The position numbers and the translations under genes are program-made. This document shows, one piece after another, positions 24,837 through 32,753 of a DNA stretch of 57,804 nucleotides (positions within the stretch are counted from its first letter, which is position 1; every line of letters begins with the position of its first letter). The stretch spans positions 1-57,804 of the forward strand of contig JAQSWP010000001.1 in the NCBI GenBank assembly GCA_029266575.1, given 5' to 3'. The notes beneath the pieces are model-generated. The model made no database searches. It worked only from the letters and a program-made list of their open reading frames with translations, and was not told where the DNA came from. This stretch comes from Alphaproteobacteria bacterium. GTDB taxonomy: Bacteria; Pseudomonadota; Alphaproteobacteria; Reyranellales; JAQSWP01.

Positions 24837-26771
24837 TCAGGCGGCGATTCGCGGTCCGCCATCCTTGCGCTGCACGACATAGTCGCGCAAATCGGCCCTG
24901 GAAGTCATCTTCCAGTAATCGACCAGCCGCCACGGCGAATTGGCGATCACCCGGCCCTTCGCATTCTTGTACCAGTTGCTCATGCCGCCATGGGTCCACA
25001 CCATGCGCTCATGCGCGGCATCGACCCTGGCGTTGTAGTCGTCGTGCACGTCAGCGCGGACTTCGACCGCGGCCAGGTTGTCCGCCATCATGTGGTGCAA
25101 CAGATCCATGATGTAGCGGATCTGGCATTCGGCGTGGAAGATGGCGCTGCCGCCATGCCCCAGATTGGTGTTGGGCCCGTACATGATGAAGAGATTGGGG
25201 AAGTCGGGCACCGTGACGCCGAGATAGGCGCGCGGATCGTCCTCGCCCCAGACATCGCGCAGGGAACGGCCGCTCTTTCCTTTGATCTCCATCGGCCACA
25301 GCATGCGCCCGGCCTGGAAACCAGTGGCCAGCACGATCACGTCGGCTGGATGCTTGTTGCCGTCCTTGGTGACGACGCCATCGGCTTCAACGTGATCGAT
25401 ATGGTCGGTGACCAACTCGACATTGTCGCGTGTCAGCATCTTGTACCAGTGATTGTCGATCAGGATGCGCTTGCCATAGGGCGGATAGTTGGGCACCACC
25501 TTGGGCAGTAGGTCCTTGCGCTCGCCGACTTCGCGCTCGATATGGCGCACCATGTTGATGCGATAGCGCTCGTTGGTGGCGTTGAGCGATTGCGCCGGCC
25601 TGTCCCAGCTCGGGTCTTTCTGCAGCGCCGGCCACAGCCCGTCGGCGAAACCCCAGAAGAGCTGGAAGCGATACCACTGCACGTAAAAGGGGATGTGGCG
25701 CAGCACCCATTTCTTCTCGTCCTTCACCGAGCGATGGTAGTTGGGATTGGGGACCACCCAGTGCGGCGAGCGCTGGAAGATCGACAGCTTCTCGACCAGC
25801 GGCGCGATGGTGGGGCCGACCTGCATGCCCGAAGCGCCAGTGCCGATCATGGCGACGTTCTTGCCGGCGATGTCGGCCGAGTGATCCCACTTGCCGGTAT
25901 GGAAGGCCGGGCCTTTGAACGTTTCCAGCCCGGCGATCTTCGGCACCGACGGCCGATTCAACTGACCGACGGCGGAGATCAGCGCGTTGGCCTCGATGTT
26001 TTCTTCCGTGCCGTCCTGGCGTTTGGCACGCAGTTTCCACGTCTGGCGCGCCTCATCGTACTGCGCAGAGGTGACTTCGGTATTGAAGCGGATGTGGCGG
26101 CGCAGATCGTGCTTGTCGGCCAGGCGCTCGAAGTACTGCCACAGCGCATCGCGCTTGGAGAAGAAATGCGTCCAGTCGTGGAACAGTTCGAACGAGAACG
26201 AATAGAAATGATTGGGCGTATCGACGCCGCAGCCAGGATAGAAGTTCTCGTACCAGGTGCCGCCGACGGTGGCGTTCTTCTCGAAGATGGTGAAGGGGAT
26301 GCCCGCTTGCTGGAGCTTGATCGCCATGCCGATGCCCGACATGCCGGCCCCGACGATGGCGACGGAGAAATCGCGGTCCGCCGGCTTGCGCCATTGCCGC
26401 TCCTTCTCGCCGCCATCGACGGAAGATTGCTCCAGCAGCATCGGCGCGTATTCGTCCGGGATCGCCTGACCGGCGGCCAGGGCCATCATGGTCTGCAGCA
26501 GTTCAGGTTTGGGCGGCGGCGGCAGCGCGCGGCCGGCAGCGGCATAATCTTTCAAGGTCGCGATCAGCCGCTCGCGCGTTTCGGCTTTCAACTCGGGCGG
26601 AATGTTTTCCGAGTAGTCCCACGGACCGTTGACGTGGGGGCGCAGGCGTTCGAGAAACTCGCCGTCGCCGGCAAGCTGCGCCTGCGACAGCGCCAACGGC
26701 ACGGTGTCGGCGACCGCCAAAGCTGCCCGCAGCGTGGCTTCGTCGGAAACTATCTCTTTGAAATCAAACAT
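24837..26771 (-). CDS. Baeyer-Villiger monooxygenase, 4-hydroxyacetophenone monooxygenase-like
   Basis: A 644-aa flavoprotein monooxygenase. First Rossmann loop G-A-G-M-S-G at residues 141-146, BVMO fingerprint F-x-G-x-x-x-H-x-x-x-W as F285...H291...W295, second (NADPH) loop G-T-G-A-S-G at 310-315, and the A-T-G motif in V-L-A-T-G-F-Q. An N-terminal extension of about 130 residues before the FAD domain is typical of HAPMO-type enzymes of about 640 aa. The start at 26771 follows GGAG by 10 bases; a longer open frame to 26825 is unlikely. It inserts oxygen next to a ketone, giving an ester or lactone. SDR downstream in the same operon. Confidence 0.93.
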   Translation of the reverse strand: MFDFKEIVSDEATLRAALAVADTVPLALSQAQLAGDGEFLERLRPHVNGPWDYSENIPPELKAETRERLIATLKDYAAAGRALPPPPKPELLQTMMALAAGQAIPDEYAPMLLEQSSVDGGEKERQWRKPADRDFSVAIVGAGMSGIGMAIKLQQAGIPFTIFEKNATVGGTWYENFYPGCGVDTPNHFYSFSFELFHDWTHFFSKRDALWQYFERLADKHDLRRHIRFNTEVTSAQYDEARQTWKLRAKRQDGTEENIEANALISAVGQLNRPSVPKIAGLETFKGPAFHTGKWDHSADIAGKNVAMIGTGASGMQVGPTIAPLVEKLSIFQRSPHWVVPNPNYHRSVKDEKKWVLRHIPFYVQWYRFQLFWGFADGLWPALQKDPSWDRPAQSLNATNERYRINMVRHIEREVGERKDLLPKVVPNYPPYGKRILIDNHWYKMLTRDNVELVTDHIDHVEADGVVTKDGNKHPADVIVLATGFQAGRMLWPMEIKGKSGRSLRDVWGEDDPRAYLGVTVPDFPNLFIMYGPNTNLGHGGSAIFHAECQIRYIMDLLHHMMADNLAAVEVRADVHDDYNARVDAAHERMVWTHGGMSNWYKNAKGRVIANSPWRLVDYWKMTSRADLRDYVVQRKDGGPRIAA

Positions 26772-26832
26772 GTTTATTACGCTCCGCGATCCTACGGTAG
26801 ACGAGGCCACGGCGAACCTATGCACCAGCAGG

Positions 26833-26846
26833 TAAACGAGCGTTTA
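26833..26846. promoter_or_regulatory. Palindrome TAAAC-GAGC-GTTTA upstream of the BVMO gene
   Basis: A perfect 5-4-5 inverted repeat lies 61 bases upstream of the BVMO ATG, just after the lactonase gene stop. Its core AACGAGYGTT is shared with the palindrome upstream of the SDR at 23147, including the asymmetric GAGY centre, so the same regulator or a paralogue may bind both. Confidence 0.55.
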
Positions 26847-26866
26847 TATAAAAAAGCGCCGCGAGT

Positions 26867-27679
26867 CTAGAACCGCGGTTGCGCGTCCAGCCGCGCCACG
26901 ATGCCCTTCAGTTCCGCGCGCGGGGCATCGTAACGCTCCAGCACCAGCGGATCGTGGCCGGGAATGACGTTGTTCTTCTCGCTCGCCAGGCGATGGACGA
27001 AGCGATGGCCTTCCAGCATGTCGGCGACGTTGAACACGATGGGGAACGGGCGGCTCTGCTCCATGTTGGCGTAGTAGTGGCTGGCATCGGATGCCAGCAC
27101 CATCCAGCCGCGCCGCGTCCATATCCGCACCACCTGCAGGCCCATGGTGTGGCCGCCGACGTGGTGCACGCTCAGGCCGGGCGCGATCTGCGACACGCCG
27201 TCATGGAATTGCACGCGGCCCTCGAACACCTTGCGCACCATGGAGGTAACGTCTTCCACCGCATAGGCATGGCGCAGCGAGGCATGGCACATGCAGCGGC
27301 CGGTGCCGTATTGCATCTCCTTGTCCTGCAGATGATAGCGCGCCCTGGGGAAGAGATCGTTGTTGCCGGCGTGATCGTAGTGCAGATGGGTGATGATGAC
27401 ATTGTCGATCGACGCCGGATCGATATCGAGCTTGCGCAAGCCCTCGCCCACCGGGCAGAGAATCTTGCGCTGCCGCCGAGCTGCCATGGCCTCGTCGAAG
27501 CCGCTATCGACCACGAAGGTGCCGTTCGGCCCGCGCACCACCCAGACGAAGAAATCCAGCGGCATCGGTGGATCGTCGTGCGGGTCATGGCCGCCGATGA
27601 AATTCTCGCTGGTGCGACGCTCCTCATGGCGGGCGTAGCGGATGGCATAGACCTCGTAGGGCTGCAAGGTGTCGGCCAT
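26867..27679 (-). CDS. Metallo-beta-lactamase-fold hydrolase, lactonase-like
   Basis: A 270-aa protein with the dinuclear-zinc motif H-L-H-Y-D-H-A-G at residues 98-105, the third His in G-G-H-T-M-G, Asp in A-S-D-A-S and a final His in I-P-G-H-D-P. Length and layout match N-acyl-homoserine lactone / butyrolactone lactonases rather than beta-lactamases. No signal peptide; cytosolic. It is the last gene of the operon with IclR, aldehyde dehydrogenase and a beta-hydroxyacid dehydrogenase, and lies just upstream of the BVMO. Opening a BVMO-produced lactone, or gamma-butyrolactone, is the simplest role. Homoserine-lactone quenching is the alternative. Confidence 0.86.
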   Translation of the reverse strand: MADTLQPYEVYAIRYARHEERRTSENFIGGHDPHDDPPMPLDFFVWVVRGPNGTFVVDSGFDEAMAARRQRKILCPVGEGLRKLDIDPASIDNVIITHLHYDHAGNNDLFPRARYHLQDKEMQYGTGRCMCHASLRHAYAVEDVTSMVRKVFEGRVQFHDGVSQIAPGLSVHHVGGHTMGLQVVRIWTRRGWMVLASDASHYYANMEQSRPFPIVFNVADMLEGHRFVHRLASEKNNVIPGHDPLVLERYDAPRAELKGIVARLDAQPRF

Positions 27680-27693
27680 GGCAAATCTCTCCT

Positions 27694-28476
27694 TCAGGCG
27701 CGGCGCAGGCGCGGCTTGGCACTGGCTTCGTGCGCTGCCAGCTTGCCGCGCAAGCCTTGCGCGCTGCCGCCCAGCGACTCGGTGATGCCGATCGCCGACT
27801 GGAACAGCAGGCTGGTCATGCGCCGCACGTTATCGTCTGTGAAGCGCTCGCGCGGGCCGGAGAGCGACAGCGCGCCCACCGCCACGTCGCCCGGCCCGAA
27901 CACCGGACAGGAGAGGCCGGCGCAGACCGGATCGCGCTCGCCATGGGAAATCGCCAGCAGATCGCGGCGGATCGTGTCGTAGCTCTCACCCTCCTCGCCG
28001 GCGAAAGCCAGCAGCACGCGGCCGGCGGCGCCGCGGCGCAAGGGCAGCAGGTCGCCGGGATGGATGCGGTCGAGCGTCGAATGCGCCGAGTCGCGGCGGA
28101 ACAGGCAAAGCCGCTGGCTGGCATCGTGCCAGACATGGAAAGACGGGCTCTCCGTGCCCTGCGCCACCAGCTCGTGCAGCATAGGCTCGACGTGATTGCG
28201 CAACGGCTGCGAGCGCTCATAGGCCACGCCCATCCTGAAGGCGGTGCCGCCCAGGCTGTAGCGCCCATCGCGCAGGCGCACCGAATAGCCGAAGCGATCG
28301 AGCGACACCAGCAGGCGCAGCAAGGTGCTTTTGTAGTAGCCGGTGCGCTTGGCCAGCGCCGCCAAGGTCAATGGCTCGCCCGCTTCCGCCAAGGTGGCGG
28401 CAATGGTCAGCGCGCGCTCGACCGCGGCGACGCCACCCGATCCATCTCTCTCCTTGTCAGCCTGTCGTGCCGGCAT
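27694..28476 (-). CDS. IclR family transcriptional regulator
   Basis: A 260-aa IclR protein: winged helix L-T-L-A-A-L-A-K-R-T-G-Y-Y-K-S-T-L-L-R-L-L near residues 36-56, then the effector domain with V-W-H-D and the C-terminal V-C-A-G-L-S-C-P-V-F-G segment where small carboxylate effectors bind. GGGAGG 8 bases upstream of 28476 makes this start better than 28515. The gene is embedded in the operon it probably controls; the palindrome at 32317 in front of the operon has IclR-type geometry. Confidence 0.92.
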   Translation of the reverse strand: MPARQADKERDGSGGVAAVERALTIAATLAEAGEPLTLAALAKRTGYYKSTLLRLLVSLDRFGYSVRLRDGRYSLGGTAFRMGVAYERSQPLRNHVEPMLHELVAQGTESPSFHVWHDASQRLCLFRRDSAHSTLDRIHPGDLLPLRRGAAGRVLLAFAGEEGESYDTIRRDLLAISHGERDPVCAGLSCPVFGPGDVAVGALSLSGPRERFTDDNVRRMTSLLFQSAIGITESLGGSAQGLRGKLAAHEASAKPRLRRA

Positions 28477-28495
28477 GGTCAGCCTCCCTGTCCAT

Positions 28496-29374
28496 TTACG
28501 TTTTTGCTTTTTCAATGTGCCGAGAAATCACGGGCCAATAGGCATCGCCATCACCCGCTGCAATCGCCGCTTGCAGATAACGTTCGGCCGTTTCCGCGCC
28601 CGGCAAACGCAGGCCGTTCTCGCGCGCCAGATCGAGCGCGTAGGACAGATCCTTGAGCGCATAGCGAGCGGAGAAGGCGCGCTCGGGAAAAATGCCGGGC
28701 AGCACCGCCTTGATGCCGTGGCTGCGCAGGGCGAAGCTGTCGGCCGAGCCTGTGGTCAGAGTCTCGAACATCGCCTTGCCGTCGATGCCTGCGCTTTGCG
28801 CCAGCGCCAGCGCCTCGCCCAAAGCGGCGACGGTCTGGAACAGCACCATGTTGTTCAGGATCTTGGCCATCTGCCCGGCGCCAACGCCACCGCAATGGCT
28901 GATATCGCTGGCGCAATGCACCAGCAGCGGCTCGATGCGATCGAACACCGGCTTGGCCGCGCCGACCATGATGGCAAGCGTGCCCTGCTCCGCCGCCTGC
29001 CGCGTGCGCGCCACCGGTGCGTCGGCATAGTCGATGCCGCGTTGGGCGAAGTCGTTGGCCAGGGCTTGCGTCAGGGCGACCGGCGAGGTGCTGAGATCGA
29101 CCAAGGTCTGGCCCTTGCGCATCAATGGCAGCAATTGGCGCGCGACGCTTTCCACTTCCTTGCCACTGGGCAGCGAGAGGAAAACGATCTCGGCCTGCTC
29201 GGCAATGCAGGGCAGATCGGCCCGCACCACGCCGTGGGAGGCGAGGCGTTCGAGCGGTGCTGCATCGAGGTCGCTGGCCAGCAGGCGCAGGCCGCTCCTG
29301 ACCGCCATATTGCGGCACATGGGCTCGCCCATAACGCCCAGGCCAATGAAGCCGATGGTGCCGATGTCAGCCAT
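28496..29374 (-). CDS. NAD(P)-binding beta-hydroxyacid dehydrogenase (3-hydroxyisobutyrate / gamma-hydroxybutyrate dehydrogenase family)
   Basis: A 292-aa protein. Its N-terminal loop is G-F-I-G-L-G-V-M-G near residue 8, followed by S-T-S-P in the substrate-binding position (usually S-T-I-S/P), G-A-G-Q-M-A-K-I-L-N-N with the catalytic Lys, and a helical C-terminal domain. This family includes 3-hydroxyisobutyrate dehydrogenase, tartronate semialdehyde reductase and succinic-semialdehyde/GHB reductases. Its start overlaps the end of the aldehyde dehydrogenase gene by 8 bases. With the lactonase and the aldehyde dehydrogenase it can complete a hydroxy-acid to semialdehyde to diacid sequence. 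Confidence 0.9.
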   Translation of the reverse strand: MADIGTIGFIGLGVMGEPMCRNMAVRSGLRLLASDLDAAPLERLASHGVVRADLPCIAEQAEIVFLSLPSGKEVESVARQLLPLMRKGQTLVDLSTSPVALTQALANDFAQRGIDYADAPVARTRQAAEQGTLAIMVGAAKPVFDRIEPLLVHCASDISHCGGVGAGQMAKILNNMVLFQTVAALGEALALAQSAGIDGKAMFETLTTGSADSFALRSHGIKAVLPGIFPERAFSARYALKDLSYALDLARENGLRLPGAETAERYLQAAIAAGDGDAYWPVISRHIEKAKT

Positions 29375-30815
29375 CGAGCCCCCAATACAGGCTCTTAGCC
29401 TGCTGATAGAGGCGCAGGCCTGAGAGGCCCTTCTCGCGGCCGATGCCGCTTTGCTTGAAACCGCCGAAGGGTGCGGCGATGGAAAGCTGCTTGTAGGTGT
29501 TGATCCACACCGTTCCGGCCTCGATGGCGCGTGCCACGCGCCACGCGCGCTTGTAGTCAGCGGTCCACAGCCCGCAAGCCAGCCCATATACCGATTCGTT
29601 GACCTGCGCGATCAGATCGTCCTCGCCATCGAAGGGCAGCACCGCCAGCACCGGGCCGAAAATCTCTTCGCGGCAGACGGTGGCCGCGCCCGACAGGCCG
29701 TCGATCACGGTCGGCAGATAGAAGGCGCCGGCTTGCAGCGCCTGATCCGCCGGGCGCTGGCCGCCCGCCAGCACCTGGCCGCCCTCCTCGCGCGCGCTGG
29801 CGACGAAGCTTTCGACGCGCTCGCGCTGGGCGAAGCTCGCCAGCGGACCGATCTGTGCGCCGGATGATTCCGGCAGGCCCGGACGCAAGCCGCGCGCGGC
29901 GGCAGCGATGCGCTCGACGAAAGAGCTGTATATGGCGCGTTGCACGAACAGCCGCGAGCCAGCGACGCAGGACTGGCCGGTAGCTTCGAAAATGCCGCCG
30001 ATCACGCCTTCGATGGCGGCATCGAGATCGGCATCGGCGAAGACGATGTTGGGCGATTTGCCGCCCAGCTCCAGCGCCGCGGGGATCAGGCGCAAGGCGG
30101 CGACCGCGGCGATGGCTCGGCCGGTGCCGGTGCCGCCGGTGAAGGAGATCATGCGCACGGCATCGTGGTTGACCAGCGCCGTGCCGGTCTCGCGGCCATT
30201 GCCCGGCAGTACTTGCAGCAATCCGGGCGGCAGTCCCGCTTCCAGCGCCAGGCGCGCCACGATCAGGCCGACGCCGGAGGTGATCTCCGACGGTTTCAGC
30301 AGCACCGCGTTGCCCGCGGCAAGCGCCGGCGCGATCTTCTGCGCCTCCATCGTCAGTGGCGAGTTCCACGGCGTGATAGCGACGATCACGCCATAGGGCT
30401 CATAAACCGTCTGGCCGAAATAATTGCCGCGCGCCGGTGGCGTTTCGGCTTCCATAGTCTCGCAGGCGGCGGCGTAATAACGGAAGGTGGCGGCGGCACT
30501 GGCTGCCTGGGCGCGGCATTCGGCCAACACCTTGCCGTTCTCGATCATCTGCTGGCGCGCCAAAGCCTCGCCATTGGCGGCGATGGCGTCGGCGATGCGC
30601 GACAGCAGGCGCGCACGCTCATGCGGCTTCTGCTTGCGCCAGCCGGCATCGCGCACCGCTTGCTGCGCCAGGGTGGCGGCGCGGTCGATGTCGGCTGCAT
30701 TGGCGCCGGCGATTTCGTAATTGGTCAAGCCGTCGGCGGGATTGATGCTGCGCAACACGGCGCCGCTGCCGCCTGTCACCTTGTCGCCGATCAGCAATCC
30801 ATCCATGGCGCTCAC
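29367..30815 (-). CDS. NAD(P)+-dependent aldehyde dehydrogenase
   Basis: A 482-aa aldehyde dehydrogenase with intact catalytic residues: Asn151 (P-W-N-S-P), Glu249 (L-E-L-G-G-K-S) and nucleophile Cys283 (T-G-Q-S-C-V-A-G-S-R). The class covers succinate-semialdehyde, gamma-aminobutyraldehyde and aromatic aldehyde dehydrogenases. The GTG start overlaps the stop of the flavoprotein gene as GTGA; the ATG three codons later is possible. Within the IclR operon it probably oxidises the semialdehyde made by the next gene product. Confidence 0.93.
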   Translation of the reverse strand: MSAMDGLLIGDKVTGGSGAVLRSINPADGLTNYEIAGANAADIDRAATLAQQAVRDAGWRKQKPHERARLLSRIADAIAANGEALARQQMIENGKVLAECRAQAASAAATFRYYAAACETMEAETPPARGNYFGQTVYEPYGVIVAITPWNSPLTMEAQKIAPALAAGNAVLLKPSEITSGVGLIVARLALEAGLPPGLLQVLPGNGRETGTALVNHDAVRMISFTGGTGTGRAIAAVAALRLIPAALELGGKSPNIVFADADLDAAIEGVIGGIFEATGQSCVAGSRLFVQRAIYSSFVERIAAAARGLRPGLPESSGAQIGPLASFAQRERVESFVASAREEGGQVLAGGQRPADQALQAGAFYLPTVIDGLSGAATVCREEIFGPVLAVLPFDGEDDLIAQVNESVYGLACGLWTADYKRAWRVARAIEAGTVWINTYKQLSIAAPFGGFKQSGIGREKGLSGLRLYQQAKSLYWGLDG

Positions 30816-32299
30816 CGGTTCGACAGGCGCGCGGCCGAGGCGCCGGCAATGCGGCCGAACACCATGCCCGACAGCAGGCCGGTGCCACCGGGATAGTTGA
30901 AATAGAACAGCCCGCCGACCAGCTCGCCGGCGGCGAACAGGCCGGGGATCGGCTCGCCATCGGTATCGATGACTTGCCCATCGTTGGTGATGCGCAGGCC
31001 GCCGAAGGTGAAGGTGATGCCGCAGGTGATGGCGAAGGCCAGGTAAGGTGGCTTGTCGAGCGTGTTGGCCCAGTTGGATTTGGGCACTGAAAGGCCTTTG
31101 GTGGCGCGCCCGTCCTTGACCGTGGGGTTGAACGGCGTCGCCTGCTCGATAGCCGCGTTATAGGAGGCAATCTCCTGCAGCGCGGCCTGCGGATCGACGT
31201 CGTCCAGCTTCTGCACCAGCTCTTCCAAGCTGTCAGCCTGCACTTTGGTGACCTGGCGGATGCGATATTCATCGCGCAGCAGATGCACGACCTTCTGGTC
31301 GAACACCTGCCAGGCGAACTGGCCCGGCTGCTCCAGGATCACGCGGCCGTATTTGGCGTAAGTGTAGTTGCGGAAATCGGCGCCTTCGTCGACGAAGCGC
31401 TTGCCCCTGGCGTTGAGCATGATGCCGAAGGGATAGGAGTGCTTCTGGAAGCCGTCGCCCACCGCCAGATCGCCGAATTCGGGCGCGTTGCGGTCCCAGC
31501 CGACGGCGTGGCAGCCCGACCAGTTGCCGTAAGGCTGCGCGCCGATCTCCATCGCCATGCGGATGCCGTCGCCGGTGTTGAAGCGGCTGCCGCGCACCTT
31601 GGCGAGATCCCAGCCCGGCCCGAGATAGCGCGTGCGCCATTCGCTGTTGGCCTCGAAGCCGCCCGAGGCCAGCACCACGGCGCGGGCGCGGATTTCCTCC
31701 GTCTTGCCATTCCTGCGCAAGCGCACGCCGTGCACGCCCGCCTCATCGGCCAGCAATTCGGTGACTCTAGCGCCGTAGAGAATCTCGATGCCCTGCTTGC
31801 CGGCGATCGTGTGTTCGGCCTCAACCAGGCCCGGGCCGCCGCCCCAGGCCTCGATTGTCAGCCCGCCCCAGAACTTGAACGTGCCGTCGATCTTGAAAGC
31901 CTGGCGCGCATACATCGGCACGAAGCGCACGCCCTTGCCGTTCAGCCAGCGCACCGTGCCGTGGCTGCGGCGCACCAGTAGCTCAACCAGATCGGGATTG
32001 GCGCGGTGCTGTGTCACCCGCGCCATGTCGTCGAAGAACTGGTCCTCGCTATAGGTGCCGAAATCGGTGGTGCGCTTTTCCTCGTCGGAGAGATCGGGCA
32101 TCAGCGCGAAGAGATCGTCCACGGTATTGTAGGCCACGCGCACCGCACCGGCGGTGAAGGCGGAATTGCCGCCGCGCTCGTCCGCCGGGGCTCGCTCTAG
32201 CACCAGCACTTGCGCTCCAGCTTCGCGCGCGGCGAAGGCGGCGCACAGGGCGGCATTGCCCGCGCCAACAACCACCATATCGACCGATTTTGCGGCCAT
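30812..32299 (-). CDS. FAD-dependent oxidoreductase, tricarballylate dehydrogenase (TcuA)-like
   Basis: A 495-aa flavoprotein of the fumarate-reductase/3-ketosteroid-dehydrogenase superfamily. It has V-V-V-G-A-G-N-A-A-L near residue 8, the E-R-A-P-A-D-E-R-G-G-N-S motif near 34, H-A-V-G-W-D, H-S-Y-P-F-G-I-M-L-N and the C-terminal G-G-L-F-Y-F-N-Y-P-G-G-T-G-L FAD segment. The N-S-A-F-T-A-G-A-V-R-V and Y-P-F-G-I-M motifs point to TcuA, which oxidises tricarballylate to cis-aconitate, but the neighbours are not tcuB/tcuC, so the substrate may differ. It is the first gene of the operon; GGAG 11 bases upstream. Confidence 0.88.
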   Translation of the reverse strand: MAAKSVDMVVVGAGNAALCAAFAAREAGAQVLVLERAPADERGGNSAFTAGAVRVAYNTVDDLFALMPDLSDEEKRTTDFGTYSEDQFFDDMARVTQHRANPDLVELLVRRSHGTVRWLNGKGVRFVPMYARQAFKIDGTFKFWGGLTIEAWGGGPGLVEAEHTIAGKQGIEILYGARVTELLADEAGVHGVRLRRNGKTEEIRARAVVLASGGFEANSEWRTRYLGPGWDLAKVRGSRFNTGDGIRMAMEIGAQPYGNWSGCHAVGWDRNAPEFGDLAVGDGFQKHSYPFGIMLNARGKRFVDEGADFRNYTYAKYGRVILEQPGQFAWQVFDQKVVHLLRDEYRIRQVTKVQADSLEELVQKLDDVDPQAALQEIASYNAAIEQATPFNPTVKDGRATKGLSVPKSNWANTLDKPPYLAFAITCGITFTFGGLRITNDGQVIDTDGEPIPGLFAAGELVGGLFYFNYPGGTGLLSGMVFGRIAGASAARLSNR

Positions 32300-32316
32300 T
32301 TCGGCATTTTCTCCGC

Positions 32317-32335
32317 AGTTCTGTATAGCAGAACT
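32317..32335. promoter_or_regulatory. Perfect 7-5-7 palindrome, IclR-type operator
   Basis: AGTTCTG-TATAG-CAGAACT is a perfect inverted repeat 17 bases before the flavoprotein ATG, followed by a second TTCTG half-site. IclR-family sites are commonly TTC-rich palindromes with an odd-length A/T centre, and the operon it precedes encodes an IclR protein. A TTAACA element upstream on the minus strand could be a -35 box, with the site covering the -10 region. Confidence 0.65.
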
Positions 32336-32421
32336 ATTATTCTGTTAATTAATCGACTCGTAGCCGGGTGCCGCAAGGGATGCAAGCGGCATGAATTCGC
32401 GCGGCCAATCATGGCGAAACG

Positions 32422-32532
32422 ATGAAATCGTCAGGCGTGCTGAGCAGCGACGGGGAAGCTTGGCTTCACGATCTCGTATTGCTTGCTGACGGCTTCATCT
32501 GGGAGGCCACGTCGACGAGGAGAAAAAAGTGA
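32422..32532 (+). CDS. Possible 36-codon leader ORF overlapping the lipoprotein start
   Basis: An open frame (M-K-S-S-G-V-L-S-S ... S-T-R-R-K-K) ends with TGA inside the GTG start of the lipoprotein gene (GTGA overlap). This overlap is the only argument for translation; there is no good ribosome site before it. The remaining 229-bp gap holds the IclR-type palindrome and nothing else recognised. Confidence 0.25.
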   Translation: MKSSGVLSSDGEAWLHDLVLLADGFIWEATSTRRKK

Positions 32533-32702
32533 ACAGCAGGCTTGTCCGCACTGTGCTGACCGTTCTCGCCCTTTCCATTACTGGTGTCGGGCTTGCTGCC
32601 TGTAACCAGCATGGGCGTGGCGACCGCCATGGCTGGAACGACCGGTACGATCGCGATGGCGATCGTGACCGCGACCGCCGCGGCTGGGACTATCGCCGCT
32701 AG
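32529..32702 (+). CDS. Small predicted lipoprotein, Asp/Arg-rich
   Basis: A 57-aa protein starting with GTG after a GAGGAG ribosome site. It has a basic n-region (N-S-R-L-V-R), a hydrophobic core and a lipobox G-L-A-A-C with the lipidated Cys at residue 25. The mature part is short and nearly all charged, with D-R-D and D-R-R repeats plus Trp/His (H-G-W-N-D, G-W-D-Y). It could bind metal or act as a surface polyampholyte; I do not recognise it. A strong intrinsic terminator follows 23 bases after the stop, supporting a monocistronic gene. Confidence 0.72.
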   Translation: MNSRLVRTVLTVLALSITGVGLAACNQHGRGDRHGWNDRYDRDGDRDRDRRGWDYRR

Positions 32703-32724
32703 AGTTGAGTGGTACGCGTAAAAG

Positions 32725-32753
32725 AAGAGGCCGGCGCCAACCGGCCTCTTTTT
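32725..32753. terminator. Bidirectional rho-independent terminator
   Basis: AAGAGGCCGG-CGCCAA-CCGGCCTCTT followed by TTT on the plus strand, and by TTCTTTT when read from the other strand. It separates the small lipoprotein gene (+) from the convergent MFS pseudogene (-) and can end both transcripts. Confidence 0.85.

Noticed and set aside
26772..26825. Extended BVMO start (18 extra residues)
   Set aside because: It lacks a ribosome site, and the ATG at 26771 has GGAG at a workable distance and gives the usual family length.
30812..32299. Tricarballylate utilisation operon
   Set aside because: The TcuA-like protein is present, but tcuB and tcuC are not seen next to it, and the operon content points to lactone or semialdehyde metabolism.
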